Source of the DNA: Algorimicrobium algoritergicola
Lineage (GTDB): Bacteria > Bacteroidota > Bacteroidia > Flavobacteriales > Flavobacteriaceae
Assembly: GCF_008086165.1 (NCBI RefSeq)
Contig: NZ_VSKL01000004.1
Location: forward strand, 242,446-306,445
DNA: 64,000 bases
Direction of reading: 5' to 3'
Position 1 is the stretch's first letter. Each line of letters opens with the position of its first letter. A model generated the notes under the pieces. That model had not been told where the DNA came from. It did not search any database and saw nothing but the letters and a program-made list of their open reading frames with translations. The position numbers and the translations under genes are program-made. Positions 9,108 through 18,576 of this stretch are shown piece after piece.

Positions 9108-9133
9108 AAACCAGCTGAATTAGCTGGTTTTCT
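9108..9133. terminator. bidirectional terminator between miaA and the response regulator
   Basis: AAACCAGCT and AGCTGGTTT form a 9-bp stem around a 5-base loop. An A-run precedes it and a T-run follows, so it can end transcription from both convergent genes. Confidence 0.85.
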
Positions 9134-9150
9134 TTTTATAATAAGAAATA

Positions 9151-9867
9151 TTAATCTTCTGATTCCGTATTTATTACTAATCTAAAACCTTCACCGTGAA
9201 TATTAAGTATTTCTACTTTATCATCTAGTTTTAAATACTTACGTAATTTAGCAATGTAAACATCCATACTACGTGAGGTGAAGTAATTATCATCACGCCA
9301 GATTTTTGTTAAAGCTAACTCACGTGGCATTAAATCATTTTCATGTAAAGCCAACAAGCGTAAAAGCTCATTTTCTTTAGGTGATAATTTAATTTGTTCG
9401 CCACCATTATAGGTTAAAAAACGCAGTTTCGAATTTAATTCAAATCCACCAATAGTAAATTGAAATTGCTTACTATCTGCAACCGTTTCAGTCGCTTTAC
9501 GCTGCATGATTGCTTTAATCTTCATCAGCAGCACTTCACTATCAAATGGTTTATTTAAGTAATCGTCAGCACCTACTTTATACCCTTTTAAAACATCTTC
9601 TTTCATAGCTTTAGCTGTTAAGAAAACAATAGGCACTTCCGTATTTTTCTCACGAATTTCTTTTGCTAACGTAAAACCATCTTTATATGGCATCATCACG
9701 TCTAAAATACACAAATCGAAATCATCTTTTTTGAACTTTTCGAAGCCTTCCATACCGTTCTTAGCATGTGTAACGTCATAATCATTCATCATTAAATAAT
9801 CCTTTAAAATGGTTCCGAAATTTGGATCATCTTCTACTAATAAGATTTTTTTGTTTTGTTCTGTCAT
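9151..9867 (-). CDS. OmpR/PhoB-family response regulator
   Basis: A 238-residue two-domain regulator. The receiver domain has the acidic pair EDD at about 12-14, phosphoacceptor D56 in LDVMMP, T84 in FLTAKA and K106 in NKPF. The C-terminal winged-helix domain (about 137-233) includes LSPKENELLRLL and the recognition segment SRSMDVYIAKLRKYL. It is encoded 5 bases after the histidine kinase gene and is surely its partner. The pair resembles the RprX/RprY type of Bacteroidota, an assignment made from memory. A GTTAA repeat region upstream of the kinase gene is a candidate autoregulatory site. Confidence 0.93.
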   Translation of the reverse strand: MTEQNKKILLVEDDPNFGTILKDYLMMNDYDVTHAKNGMEGFEKFKKDDFDLCILDVMMPYKDGFTLAKEIREKNTEVPIVFLTAKAMKEDVLKGYKVGADDYLNKPFDSEVLLMKIKAIMQRKATETVADSKQFQFTIGGFELNSKLRFLTYNGGEQIKLSPKENELLRLLALHENDLMPRELALTKIWRDDNYFTSRSMDVYIAKLRKYLKLDDKVEILNIHGEGFRLVINTESED

Positions 9868-9872
9868 AGCTT

Positions 9873-11444
9873 TTACGATATTAATGGAAGTTTTATAATA
9901 AAGGTACTTCCTTTTTCTTTTTCACTTTCTACGGAAATGTGCCCTTGGTGATCTTCAACCATACGTTTTACGTAGGCTAATCCCAGACCATGTCCTTTTA
10001 CATTATGTATATTTCCTGTGTGTTCTCTATAAAATTTTTCAAACACTTGTTTTAAGGCAGCTTTACTCATTCCACTACCTTGATCTTTAATTTTTAATAA
10101 GATGTTTGTTCCTACATTTTCGGTATAAACATCAATTCTTGGTGGTTCTGGAGAATACTTAACGGCATTATCCAGAATATTTACAATTACATTTGTAAAG
10201 TGTGTTTCGTTTGCTAAAACTGACGATTTTTCTGCATTCAAATGTGTATGAATGTAGCCTTTTCTGTCTTCCACTATTAACTCAATATGCGTAATAGCAT
10301 CTTCAATTAATTCGTGAAGTTCCACACGATCTTTACTAATATTTAATTCGTTTTTTTCAAGTTTAGATATTCTTAATACGTTTTCTACTTGCGCATGCAT
10401 ACGTTTATTCTCGTCACGTATCATTTGTAAATAACGAGCAACACGCTCTTTATCATCAATAACCTTTGGGTTTTTAATGGCATCTAAAGCAAGGTTAATT
10501 GTTGCAATAGGTGTTTTAAACTCATGTGTCATGTTATTAATAAAATCTGATTTTATTTCAGATATTTTACGTTGTCTGAATAATTGTAATAACGCACTTG
10601 AGTAGGCAATGATAATAATAGAGGTGAAAATTATGGACAATAATGTCATCCTGATTATTGACGACTGTATAAATTTATTCCGTGTTGGGAAATTAACTAA
10701 CAGCTTATAATTATTGTTATTATTTTCATTTGAAAAAATAGAAACACTAAACGTTCCTGGCTGTAATTCAAAATTATCTGTTTGTATTTTTGTTGCTAAA
10801 TCATTACTGTAAATAGCAAACTCATAATCCAAATCAATATTGTCTTCTTTAAGCTTTTTTGATAATAATCTTCGAATTTCATCATCGTATACACGTTTAT
10901 GTATAGGTATTCTACTGCTTAAATCTTTAAAAGCTTCATCAAAACTAATCCGTTCTGCTGGCGTAATTCGTCCCGATTTCATTAAACTCAAAATAGGGTT
11001 TGCTGGCAAATCGTTATCCAGAGTTGTTTGGTTACTAAAAATTTTAGTTTCTGAAGTTCCAATAATACGCTTTATATTAAGGCTATCTAAACCGATGTCA
11101 AAGAGCGACGAAGATAATTTATGGTTTTCTTCTAAAATGCCACTTCTATAAATAAAAGTTTCATTTGTATCATTAATTTGTGAAACGATGAATAATTTTG
11201 AAATAGCAACGGTATCCGCTTGTTTCTTTTCATCAATTAGTGTTTGATACTTGTTATAGTAACTAAGCACTTCCTTTTCTTCAATTTCACGAGACGTATA
11301 ACTTAATGCCTTTTTGACATTAAAATTAAACTGATCTTCCTCGTTTTTTATGGAATCATTAATATAGTAAGCTTGGACAAATATTATACCTACAAGCGAT
11401 AAACTCATTAATAACAACAATATGACGAATAACTTTTTGCTCAT
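9873..11444 (-). CDS. membrane sensor histidine kinase
   Basis: A 523-residue kinase with a transmembrane helix at about 5-27, a periplasmic sensor region of some 235 residues, a second helix at about 264-288, then the catalytic core. The H-box THEFKTP has the phosphorylated H307; the N-box NILDNAVKYS and the G-boxes DQGSGM and GHGLGLAYV follow. No HAMP domain is obvious. The sensor region gives no recognisable ligand fold by eye. It is the first gene of a two-gene operon with the response regulator. A TAATTTTG box ends four bases before the start, so the mRNA may be leaderless. Confidence 0.92.
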   Translation of the reverse strand: MSKKLFVILLLLMSLSLVGIIFVQAYYINDSIKNEEDQFNFNVKKALSYTSREIEEKEVLSYYNKYQTLIDEKKQADTVAISKLFIVSQINDTNETFIYRSGILEENHKLSSSLFDIGLDSLNIKRIIGTSETKIFSNQTTLDNDLPANPILSLMKSGRITPAERISFDEAFKDLSSRIPIHKRVYDDEIRRLLSKKLKEDNIDLDYEFAIYSNDLATKIQTDNFELQPGTFSVSIFSNENNNNNYKLLVNFPTRNKFIQSSIIRMTLLSIIFTSIIIIAYSSALLQLFRQRKISEIKSDFINNMTHEFKTPIATINLALDAIKNPKVIDDKERVARYLQMIRDENKRMHAQVENVLRISKLEKNELNISKDRVELHELIEDAITHIELIVEDRKGYIHTHLNAEKSSVLANETHFTNVIVNILDNAVKYSPEPPRIDVYTENVGTNILLKIKDQGSGMSKAALKQVFEKFYREHTGNIHNVKGHGLGLAYVKRMVEDHQGHISVESEKEKGSTFIIKLPLIS

Positions 11445-11448
11445 CGTT

Positions 11449-11500
11449 CAAAATTAACATTTTAACATTTAGCTATCTTAGCATTTAACCTTACATTAAC
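11449..11500 (-). promoter_or_regulatory. promoter and GTTAA repeat region of the two-component operon
   Basis: Read on the minus strand, GTTAA starts at 11500, 11489, 11466 and 11458, with GCTAA variants at 11482 and 11473. A TAATTTTG box (11456-11449) lies immediately before the kinase start at 11444. Direct repeats with about 11-bp spacing are typical of sites bound by OmpR-family regulators. The same pentamer is repeated, in the same orientation relative to the gene, upstream of the HtrA gene. No TTG -33 element was found at 17-23 bases. Confidence 0.45.
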
Positions 11501-11514
11501 AAAAATGTTAAAAT

Positions 11515-12108
11515 TCAAGATGTTTGTATAGCTTTTATAAGGTTCTGGTGCACTTTAATTACCTGGTGTTTAGTCGAATTTAAATCTGTGTTTTCAATAA
11601 CAAAGGTGGCCTTTTTTATTTTCACATCTTCAGGAAGTTGATTATTTATTATAGCCTTCACTTGCGCTTCAGTTCTTTGGTCACGTTCAACAACGCGTTG
11701 TATCCTAATGTTTTCTGGAGCCGTAACTAATATGGTAAAATCACAATCTTTTTCACCACCATGTTCAAATAAAATAGCATTTTCTTTTAAAACATAATCC
11801 GTTTGTTGTTTTTCTGCCCACTTTTTAAAGTGGCTTGCTACTTTTGGGTGCACAATAGCATTCATAGCTTTTAGCAAATTTTTATCATTAAAGATGGCGT
11901 GTGCTAAAAACGGTCTGTTTAAGTTTTGATCTATATACGCTTCTTCACCAAATAATGCTATGAGTTTGCGTTTAATAACTTTTGAACGATTCATAAGTGC
12001 TTTGGCTTCGTCATCAGCAATGTAGGTTGGGACACCTAATTGCCCAAACAATTTTGCTACTGTAGTTTTACCACTACCAATTCCGCCTGTTAAACCTACT
12101 ATTTTCAT
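11515..12108 (-). CDS. coaE: dephospho-CoA kinase
   Basis: CoaE of 197 residues catalyses the last step of coenzyme A synthesis, phosphorylating the ribose 3'-hydroxyl of dephospho-CoA. The P-loop GGIGSGKTTVAK is at about 8-19; YIADDEAK, HPKV and the lid region VVERDQRTEAQ are family features. It overlaps the YbbR-domain gene by four bases and is the last gene of a three-gene operon. CoaBC, two steps earlier in the pathway, is encoded about 10 kb away on the same strand. Confidence 0.95.
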   Translation of the reverse strand: MKIVGLTGGIGSGKTTVAKLFGQLGVPTYIADDEAKALMNRSKVIKRKLIALFGEEAYIDQNLNRPFLAHAIFNDKNLLKAMNAIVHPKVASHFKKWAEKQQTDYVLKENAILFEHGGEKDCDFTILVTAPENIRIQRVVERDQRTEAQVKAIINNQLPEDVKIKKATFVIENTDLNSTKHQVIKVHQNLIKAIQTS

Positions 12109-13070
12109 TCTGTAATAATATATTCTATTTGATCATGATTTATTTTTACATGCCGTAAAACCTCTGGCTGCTTTGTTAACCTCGGAATTAAAAAAGTTTG
12201 ATTTTTAGACACTTCTGAAAAATCGCAAACAATTTCAAAGTCTGATGCCGTAATGGACTTGTAGTTTGACAAACTTGTATAATAAGAAACGGTTATTTTT
12301 TTCGGATAATATTTCAAATTAATATTTTCTGGTACATTTATAATTGTAACGGGTATTTTCAATTTGCCTTCCGTAAATTTTGTAACGGTTGCAACTACGT
12401 GTGTCTGTTTGCTTGAAAACTCTAATTCAGTTTGATTTTCTGGTAATTTTAATAAAACAGTGGTTATAATATTTTCTTTAACATCTTGAAGTTTTAGCGT
12501 ATCTGTTTCAATAAAATCAATGGCAGAAACCAACACTTTAGGACCTATAATTTTAATGGAATCTGGACTTAATTCAAATGACTCTAAAATATCATAGCCT
12601 ATGGCATAATTAATTTTAGCATTTATTTTAATCGGTACTTTTTTAATGGCATTAATATCATATTTAAAATATAATGTATCTGGATTAATATTCACAACCT
12701 CAACTGATTTATTAAACTGTGAAATCACATCTAGGAACGCGGTATTTTTATTCCAAATATAAAAGCTATCCGTTTTGGTGATATTATGACTGAAATCGAT
12801 ATTAATTTTGGGTTTTTTAAAATAGTACTTCAACATATTAAAACCTTGAGCTTTTAATCCCACTCGTAACGTTTTTTGATGATCATCAAAAACCACATGA
12901 GCTTCTGGTACATTCACTTTATTAATTTGAAATGTGATGGTATTAACATACGTATTTGAAAGCTTCAGTAAAATAAGGACACTAAAAGACATGAGTAAAA
13001 ATAAAAAGAACACATTGATTCTTTTATTCTTGATAGCCTTTAGCAATTTAGATTTTATAGTACTAATCAT
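12105..13070 (-). CDS. YbbR-like domain protein
   Basis: A 321-residue protein with one N-terminal membrane helix (about 19-38) and an all-beta extracytoplasmic region that appears to consist of repeated YbbR-type domains, with recurring segments such as PDTLYFKYD, PDSIKIIGP and PKKITVSYY. YbbR proteins of Firmicutes (CdaR) regulate the cyclic di-AMP synthase CdaA, but no such gene is next to this one, so that role is not claimed. It overlaps both the upstream glycosyltransferase gene and the downstream coaE by four bases, implying translational coupling. Confidence 0.8.
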   Translation of the reverse strand: MISTIKSKLLKAIKNKRINVFFLFLLMSFSVLILLKLSNTYVNTITFQINKVNVPEAHVVFDDHQKTLRVGLKAQGFNMLKYYFKKPKINIDFSHNITKTDSFYIWNKNTAFLDVISQFNKSVEVVNINPDTLYFKYDINAIKKVPIKINAKINYAIGYDILESFELSPDSIKIIGPKVLVSAIDFIETDTLKLQDVKENIITTVLLKLPENQTELEFSSKQTHVVATVTKFTEGKLKIPVTIINVPENINLKYYPKKITVSYYTSLSNYKSITASDFEIVCDFSEVSKNQTFLIPRLTKQPEVLRHVKINHDQIEYIITE

Positions 13071-14074
13071 TTGTTTTTAAAGAATAATTCAGGGAAAATT
13101 TCCTCTGGCTTTTTACCACTCACCTTTAATATAGTAATTGATTTTAGAAAATTATAGCCATAACCGATAAATTGTATGCACGTAGCAAATATTGCCTGTA
13201 TGGCTATAACTAAACTTCGCGTGCTAATTAAAGCAATTAAAAATACGACTAAAAAATAAACACCGTAAAGTACCAAGAGTTGCATGTAATTTAAAGCTGC
13301 TAAAACTATAGCGAAAACAAAACCTAAAATAAAAATAGTAGGAAACCAATATGTGATTTTTTTTGATTCAGGATGCCATACATTTAGAATAGGACGAACT
13401 AATCCAAACTTTGAGACCTGTTTGTAAAATTTGGGCCACGAAATACGTCGTTTATGATAAACGAAAGCTTCTGGAATTAATGCTGTTTGATATCCTAATT
13501 TCCAAAGCCTTATGGATAAATCAGGATCTTCACCTGGATGAATATTTCCAAAACCATTCGTTTTAAGGAAGGCTTCTTTAGATAATCCCATATTAAAACT
13601 TCGCGGTTGAAATTTATTAATTTGTGTTTTATTCCCTCTAATTCCACCTGTTGTAATAAAAGCTGTCATAGAAAAATTAATAGCTTTCTGCACGTTGCTA
13701 AATGAACTGTGAGCTGCGTCTGGACCGCCAAAGCATTCTATATAATTATCCGTTAAAAATGACTTAACAATATTTAAGTAATTAGGAGGTAAAATACAAT
13801 CAGAATCTAAAATGATAAAATAATTACCCTTGGCATGCTGCATACCATAATTTCGGGAATCACCTGGCCCTGAATTCTCTTTAACCAAATAGGTAATATG
13901 TAATTTTTCTTGAAAGTTGGCTATAACATTTTTTGATGGTATGGTAGATCCATCTTCAATAATAACTATTTCAAATTTTTCATCACCGTCTAGGTTGCTA
14001 AAGCTTTGCAATAGCTCATCAATTTCGTTAGGACGATTAAAAACAGGTATAATAAAAGAAAACGCTAATTCCAT
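13067..14074 (-). CDS. family 2 glycosyltransferase with C-terminal membrane helices
   Basis: A 335-residue GT-A-type glycosyltransferase. The N-terminal catalytic domain contains the nucleotide-sugar block IPVFNRPNEI, the acidic IIEDGS and the metal-binding DSD (LDSDCILP); a further HPGEDPDLS motif corresponds to the acceptor/base region. Hydrophobic segments at about 240-310 anchor it in the inner membrane. The sugar donor and acceptor cannot be inferred. It is the first gene of the operon with YbbR and coaE, with a candidate promoter box directly before its start. Confidence 0.88.
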   Translation of the reverse strand: MELAFSFIIPVFNRPNEIDELLQSFSNLDGDEKFEIVIIEDGSTIPSKNVIANFQEKLHITYLVKENSGPGDSRNYGMQHAKGNYFIILDSDCILPPNYLNIVKSFLTDNYIECFGGPDAAHSSFSNVQKAINFSMTAFITTGGIRGNKTQINKFQPRSFNMGLSKEAFLKTNGFGNIHPGEDPDLSIRLWKLGYQTALIPEAFVYHKRRISWPKFYKQVSKFGLVRPILNVWHPESKKITYWFPTIFILGFVFAIVLAALNYMQLLVLYGVYFLVVFLIALISTRSLVIAIQAIFATCIQFIGYGYNFLKSITILKVSGKKPEEIFPELFFKNK

Positions 14075-14078
14075 TTAA

Positions 14079-14086
14079 CAAATGTA
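14079..14086 (-). promoter_or_regulatory. putative -7 box (TACATTTG) immediately before the GT2 start
   Basis: Matches TAnnTTTG on the minus strand and ends four bases before the ATG at 14074, which would place the transcript start at or next to the start codon. Confidence 0.4.
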
Positions 14087-14100
14087 ATTAAACAATAAAA

Positions 14101-14125
14101 AAAACCACCCAGTTGGGTGGTTTTT
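14101..14125 (-). terminator. terminator after the T9SS-exported fibronectin-like gene
   Basis: AACCACCCA pairs with TGGGTGGTT (9 bp, extended by A/T pairs) over a 2-base loop. The A-run on the plus strand left of the stem becomes the U-tract for minus-strand transcription. Confidence 0.85.
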
Positions 14126-14149
14126 AAACATAATATTTAAAACTATTTT

Positions 14150-16642
14150 TTAATTTTTAATAATTCGTATTGTATCAGTTGTGTTATTAATCATAATTTT
14201 TACAAAGTATGCACCCGCTTGTAATGATGTCATATTAACATCGCTAGAAACTGTATTAGGTGCTGTGCGCAGTACTTCTTGACCTAACATATTGTAAACA
14301 ACAACATCTTGAATAGTTTGTTGTGCTTTTAATGTTAAAGCGTTTGTTACTGGGTTTGGATAATATGTAAATAATTCCTGTTGTTGGAAATCTTCAACAC
14401 TTAAGGTAGCACTATAAGCAGATACTTGGAAGTTAATGGTGGCATTATTACCATATTCCCAAACTCGGAAGTAAATAGTTTCACCAGCTAATGAAGGGTC
14501 TGAAACAGAAACTAAAGGATAAAACCCATCATCACTACCATCATCATTACATTCAATTAATACCAATGAACCACAAGTACCAGAATATGCTGCTCCTCCT
14601 GCATCTCCACCCCCACCAGTTGGATTAGCGTTCATTTCCAAAACAATATTACCATCTGCAGGTACTACAACAGCGTACCACATATCGCCTCCGTTATAAC
14701 TCGCACAACCTGGCGCAAGTTCTCCAGAGGATGTAGTAACAAATTCATTACTACCAATTACAGGGTTATCCATAAAAACAACTCCTGGTGTTAACATTAT
14801 TGCGCCACTGCAAATATCATTTACAGGAGGACAACCATTAACAACAAAATTTCCTAAATCAATATTACAAGCAGCATCTGAATGAACTAATGTCAAATCA
14901 ACGGCTGTACCAAAAGGATATGGACCTACTGGTGTTATTCCTGTTCCTGTTATTGGGTACGTTGTGGTGCCATCGCTAATTTCAGTTCCATCATTAACAG
15001 CATCTATATTTACATCTACAAAATATTGGTTATTGGTACAATCAATATTTGTTGACGATCCTGCAACAGAAGCGCCCGTGCAATTTAATTGTGTAATATC
15101 TAACGTATATGGTGTTGATTGTGGTGCTGGCCATGAAGAAATTACCACATAGTATGTCGTTCCTGCCGAAAGCGTAATAGCTGGTAAACTTCTAGTCGTT
15201 CCAGACGTTGCCGTATGGTACGCAACTACAGACGCAAAAGGACAGCCTTCAAATAACCAAAAACCAATCCAATCATCTAAAGTGTCACTTAAGTCAAAGT
15301 TATAAGTTCCATCCGCGGCTGGTGTATATTCATATACCACATCGTCTCCAGTAATATAAAAAGCACTACCTGTTCCATTTGTATACTGGGCACCTGCTAA
15401 AGGTGGTACGTCCGCATTTTCATAATCGTTACCATAAGCACCCGTATCATCTGTGGTGTTATAAGGTATTGACGTAACTACAATAGCATCTTCACAAATG
15501 GCACCAACGGGAGCAGATCCTGTTGTAAAGCTCCATACTGGACAACCTGTTGCTTCTGTTGTTTCATTAACTGGTTTTATAATCCAATATAACAAAGCAT
15601 CATAACCTGTTAGAACTAAAGCTGCATTTGTATCTGTATAATTTCCTATTAAACCAAAATCATCTCCTGCGGGTGTTTCTCCCGCATATAAATTGTATGA
15701 AGTTGGTGTTGGTCCTGTTGTTGGTGCTTCCCAAGAAAATGTAACATTTCCTGTAGCTACATCCACGGCACCATCAGCTGGCGTTGGATTAATGGCACAA
15801 TTTGGTTCAGGAGCTAAAGTTCTAAAAGATAATACGGCAGACCAATTACTTAAGCCATTCGTATCACAATTTGCTTGCACATAAAAATCGTAATCTGTTG
15901 CTTCCGTTAATCCCGAAGCACTATCTGTTAAATCCCCTGTTGCAGTGGTACCAGATGCTATTGCAGTAGCAACGTCTGGAGCTGATCCAGAAGCCATAAT
16001 AACCCATTCATAACCTAATGTAGCTTCTACAACGGTATCCCAACTAACATCTGCAGTTGTTTGCGTTGGCACTACTAAACTATTTGTGGGCGTAGGACAG
16101 GTTGGTGTTTCTTCAACTAATACATCATCTAAGTTTAAAGATGCACCATCAACACCATTATAGTTGAAAATAATTTGAACATTACTTTGCCCGACGTAAG
16201 CTGCCAAATTCAATTCAACTTCATACCATACAAAACTATCAAACACTCCAAAATCAGCTTCTTGCCATAAAACAGTTTCTGTTGTACCATCAGTTGCACT
16301 TACAATAAAGTCATAATTTTCATTTGGATCAATTGCCCAAAAGTAGCTCATGTTAAACCAAAATTTTAATCTGGGATTTACACTAGCCGATAAATCTAAA
16401 ACTGGTGTGGTTAATGATTCATCTTGTGGTGTAAGAGCGGGATCATAAACAACTTGAGCAGATGCTGCACCTGAATTAGGAACTATAGCTGTAGACATAG
16501 TCCAAGTTTCATTTGCATTTACCTGTGTTAAAGTCCAACCTGCCGGAGGGACAGCCGTTTCAAAACCTTCAGTTAAATATTGACCATAGCTTACTACAGT
16601 AAATAAACTGAAAACAAAAAACATAAATGTAATTTTTTTCAT
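14150..16642 (-). CDS. secreted multidomain protein with fibronectin-like domains and T9SS sorting domain
   Basis: An 830-residue exported protein. The signal peptide (about 1-20, ending near SYG) is followed by a jelly-roll/MAM-like segment that begins EGFETAVPPAGW, two fibronectin type III-like modules (starting near PTCPTPTNS and NCAINPTPADG), further beta-rich domains resembling bacterial pre-peptidase or adhesin modules, and a type A T9SS C-terminal domain with YYPNPV, YNMLGQEV and a final IRIIKN. It is Thr-, Asp- and Gly-rich with few Lys, as is usual for surface proteins. No catalytic motif is visible; adhesion or matrix binding is possible but unproven. The C-terminal domain closely resembles that of its upstream neighbour. 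Confidence 0.88.
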   Translation of the reverse strand: MKKITFMFFVFSLFTVVSYGQYLTEGFETAVPPAGWTLTQVNANETWTMSTAIVPNSGAASAQVVYDPALTPQDESLTTPVLDLSASVNPRLKFWFNMSYFWAIDPNENYDFIVSATDGTTETVLWQEADFGVFDSFVWYEVELNLAAYVGQSNVQIIFNYNGVDGASLNLDDVLVEETPTCPTPTNSLVVPTQTTADVSWDTVVEATLGYEWVIMASGSAPDVATAIASGTTATGDLTDSASGLTEATDYDFYVQANCDTNGLSNWSAVLSFRTLAPEPNCAINPTPADGAVDVATGNVTFSWEAPTTGPTPTSYNLYAGETPAGDDFGLIGNYTDTNAALVLTGYDALLYWIIKPVNETTEATGCPVWSFTTGSAPVGAICEDAIVVTSIPYNTTDDTGAYGNDYENADVPPLAGAQYTNGTGSAFYITGDDVVYEYTPAADGTYNFDLSDTLDDWIGFWLFEGCPFASVVAYHTATSGTTRSLPAITLSAGTTYYVVISSWPAPQSTPYTLDITQLNCTGASVAGSSTNIDCTNNQYFVDVNIDAVNDGTEISDGTTTYPITGTGITPVGPYPFGTAVDLTLVHSDAACNIDLGNFVVNGCPPVNDICSGAIMLTPGVVFMDNPVIGSNEFVTTSSGELAPGCASYNGGDMWYAVVVPADGNIVLEMNANPTGGGGDAGGAAYSGTCGSLVLIECNDDGSDDGFYPLVSVSDPSLAGETIYFRVWEYGNNATINFQVSAYSATLSVEDFQQQELFTYYPNPVTNALTLKAQQTIQDVVVYNMLGQEVLRTAPNTVSSDVNMTSLQAGAYFVKIMINNTTDTIRIIKN

Positions 16643-16683
16643 GATAAATTTAGTTTTAATTAATTAGTTATTAAATTAGTAAA

Positions 16684-16732
16684 GAACTAACTCTTTTCCA
16701 AATAATTAAAACAGAAAGAGTTAACACGGTTC
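16684..16732. other. inverted repeat between the two T9SS-substrate genes
   Basis: TAACTCTTT and AAAGAGTTA (9-bp arms, 18-base spacer) with outer GAAC/GTTC, followed on the plus strand by a short T-run. No plus-strand gene precedes it, and the minus strand has no U-tract, so neither terminator orientation fits well. Confidence 0.35.
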
Positions 16733-16781
16733 TTTTTATTTGAATTAAAAAAAACGAGCATATATAAATTATCTAAAAAAA

Positions 16782-18503
16782 TTAATCTTTTAGTATTTGA
16801 AACGTTTCTGTTGTATCATTAAATTCTATTTCGGCAAAGTAAATTCCCGAATCAAAATTGGACATATTTATTTCCGCATGTAGATTATTAAATGCACTTC
16901 TGTAAACCACTTGACCCAGAACCGTATACAATGAAATAGATTTAATCGTTTTTTCAGCTTTTAAGATAAGCGTGTTCTGAACTGGATTAGGAAAGTATGA
17001 AAAACCGTTCTTAAACGCGCTATTTACATCCAAGCTATAACTTCCTTCTGTAATTTCTAATAATTGATTGGCATTTACATTTTCTAAATAATCAACGGTA
17101 CCACTTAACCACGTTACTTTTACATAATCAATAACGCTATGTGTTCCTAAACCAAAAATTTCCGAATTTGAATTTTGAGCTAAATACCCTTCACCACATA
17201 GCGTGTAACGATATTGTTTAGTTCCATTAATTGATATTTCAATACGAGAACCTATACCGTCTCTATTACTTTGTACGCCTGTTAATTTAACTTTTAACCA
17301 GTTATTAGCATTCATCGTCCTATTTTCCCATAAATACATATTTTCATAATCAATGTTACTAACAGCAATATCTGGCAACCCGTCATTATTAAAATCGCCG
17401 ACAGCATTTGAATAGCTTTTTGCAGCATCACCAATAAAACCAGAATTTAAAGAATTTTCGAACGTATTATTTCCGCGGTTTTTGTAAAAAGCAGACGACC
17501 TAAATGGCGGATTTGAACCATCATATTCGCAGCTTACATAAATATCCTCATCCATATCATTATCTGCATCCAAGAATACGGCTCCCCAAGCATAGCTATG
17601 CAATCGTGTTCCTGAAAATATAGCAAGGTCGGTAAAGGTTCCATCTCCATTATTTCTAAATAACACATTACCATCTGCTGGCGTATCTGTAATATAAATA
17701 TCAAACCAACCGTCATTATTAAAATCGCCAATAGCTACTCCCATAGAATCTATGGTTATTCCCGTGTTTGATTCAGCTGTAACATCTGTAAAGGTTCCAT
17801 CGCCATTGTTACGATACAATAAATTTTGATTAAATAATTTATCATTAGACATATAAATATCTTGCCAGCCATCATTATTATAATCGAAAAAAATGGCGCC
17901 GAATGTCAAATGGCTATCGGTATCAAACCCGGCTTGTATGGTAACATCTGTAAACGTATTATCGCCATTATTTTCAAAGAAAAAATTAGATTGCTCACCC
18001 ATTTCCCCTCTATTACTAATAAAAACATCTAAAAAACCATCATTATTGTAATCACCCCAAAAAGCACCATAAGACTCAAAATTTTCTACAGGTAAACCTG
18101 CATCTATAGTAATATCTGTAAAATTAGAACCGCCGTCGTTTAGGTATAATTTATTACCATTATTATTAGAGGTTACATATAAATCTTTATCACCATCATT
18201 ATCAATATCCACCCAAACAACTTGTTTTTGTTGACTCGTATTCATTGGAATATTTAAATTATCGGATTCAAACGAGCCATTGACATTTTTAAAAAAATGA
18301 ATTTTAGAACCTTCCATTGTAGCCATTGTAATATCATCCCATCCATCATTATTGTAATCACAAAACGAAATGCCATTTCCTTGATAGGTTTGTCCAGCAG
18401 TAGCTATAATTCCTAAATTAATAGCTCGGTCTACGAAATTAACTTGTGCTTGCAAAAAGCCTGTAATAAGCAGAAAAAAATATAAAAAGTAATTGTTCTT
18501 CAT
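16782..18503 (-). CDS. secreted FG-GAP/VCBS-repeat protein (ASPIC/UnbV, CRTAC1-like) with T9SS sorting domain
   Basis: A 573-residue exported protein. After a signal peptide (about 1-19, cleavage near LQA) come repeated calcium-binding-type motifs of the form DxNNDGxxD (DYNNDGWDD, DIDNDGDKD, DYNNDGFLD, DFNNDGWFD, DADNDMDED), predicting a seven-bladed beta-propeller. An ASPIC/UnbV module follows (NRDGIGSRIEI to about 475), then a type A T9SS domain (YFPNPV, YTVLGQVV, final QILKD). Such proteins are surface-located; the ligand is unknown. The gene lies upstream of, and is probably related by T9SS use to, the fibronectin-like gene. Confidence 0.9.
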   Translation of the reverse strand: MKNNYFLYFFLLITGFLQAQVNFVDRAINLGIIATAGQTYQGNGISFCDYNNDGWDDITMATMEGSKIHFFKNVNGSFESDNLNIPMNTSQQKQVVWVDIDNDGDKDLYVTSNNNGNKLYLNDGGSNFTDITIDAGLPVENFESYGAFWGDYNNDGFLDVFISNRGEMGEQSNFFFENNGDNTFTDVTIQAGFDTDSHLTFGAIFFDYNNDGWQDIYMSNDKLFNQNLLYRNNGDGTFTDVTAESNTGITIDSMGVAIGDFNNDGWFDIYITDTPADGNVLFRNNGDGTFTDLAIFSGTRLHSYAWGAVFLDADNDMDEDIYVSCEYDGSNPPFRSSAFYKNRGNNTFENSLNSGFIGDAAKSYSNAVGDFNNDGLPDIAVSNIDYENMYLWENRTMNANNWLKVKLTGVQSNRDGIGSRIEISINGTKQYRYTLCGEGYLAQNSNSEIFGLGTHSVIDYVKVTWLSGTVDYLENVNANQLLEITEGSYSLDVNSAFKNGFSYFPNPVQNTLILKAEKTIKSISLYTVLGQVVYRSAFNNLHAEINMSNFDSGIYFAEIEFNDTTETFQILKD

Positions 18504-18576
18504 AAGGTTTTAATCTAAATATTGACTTACTAATATAGCAATAATATTATACTATTCCATTTTTGTTATTTTTACA

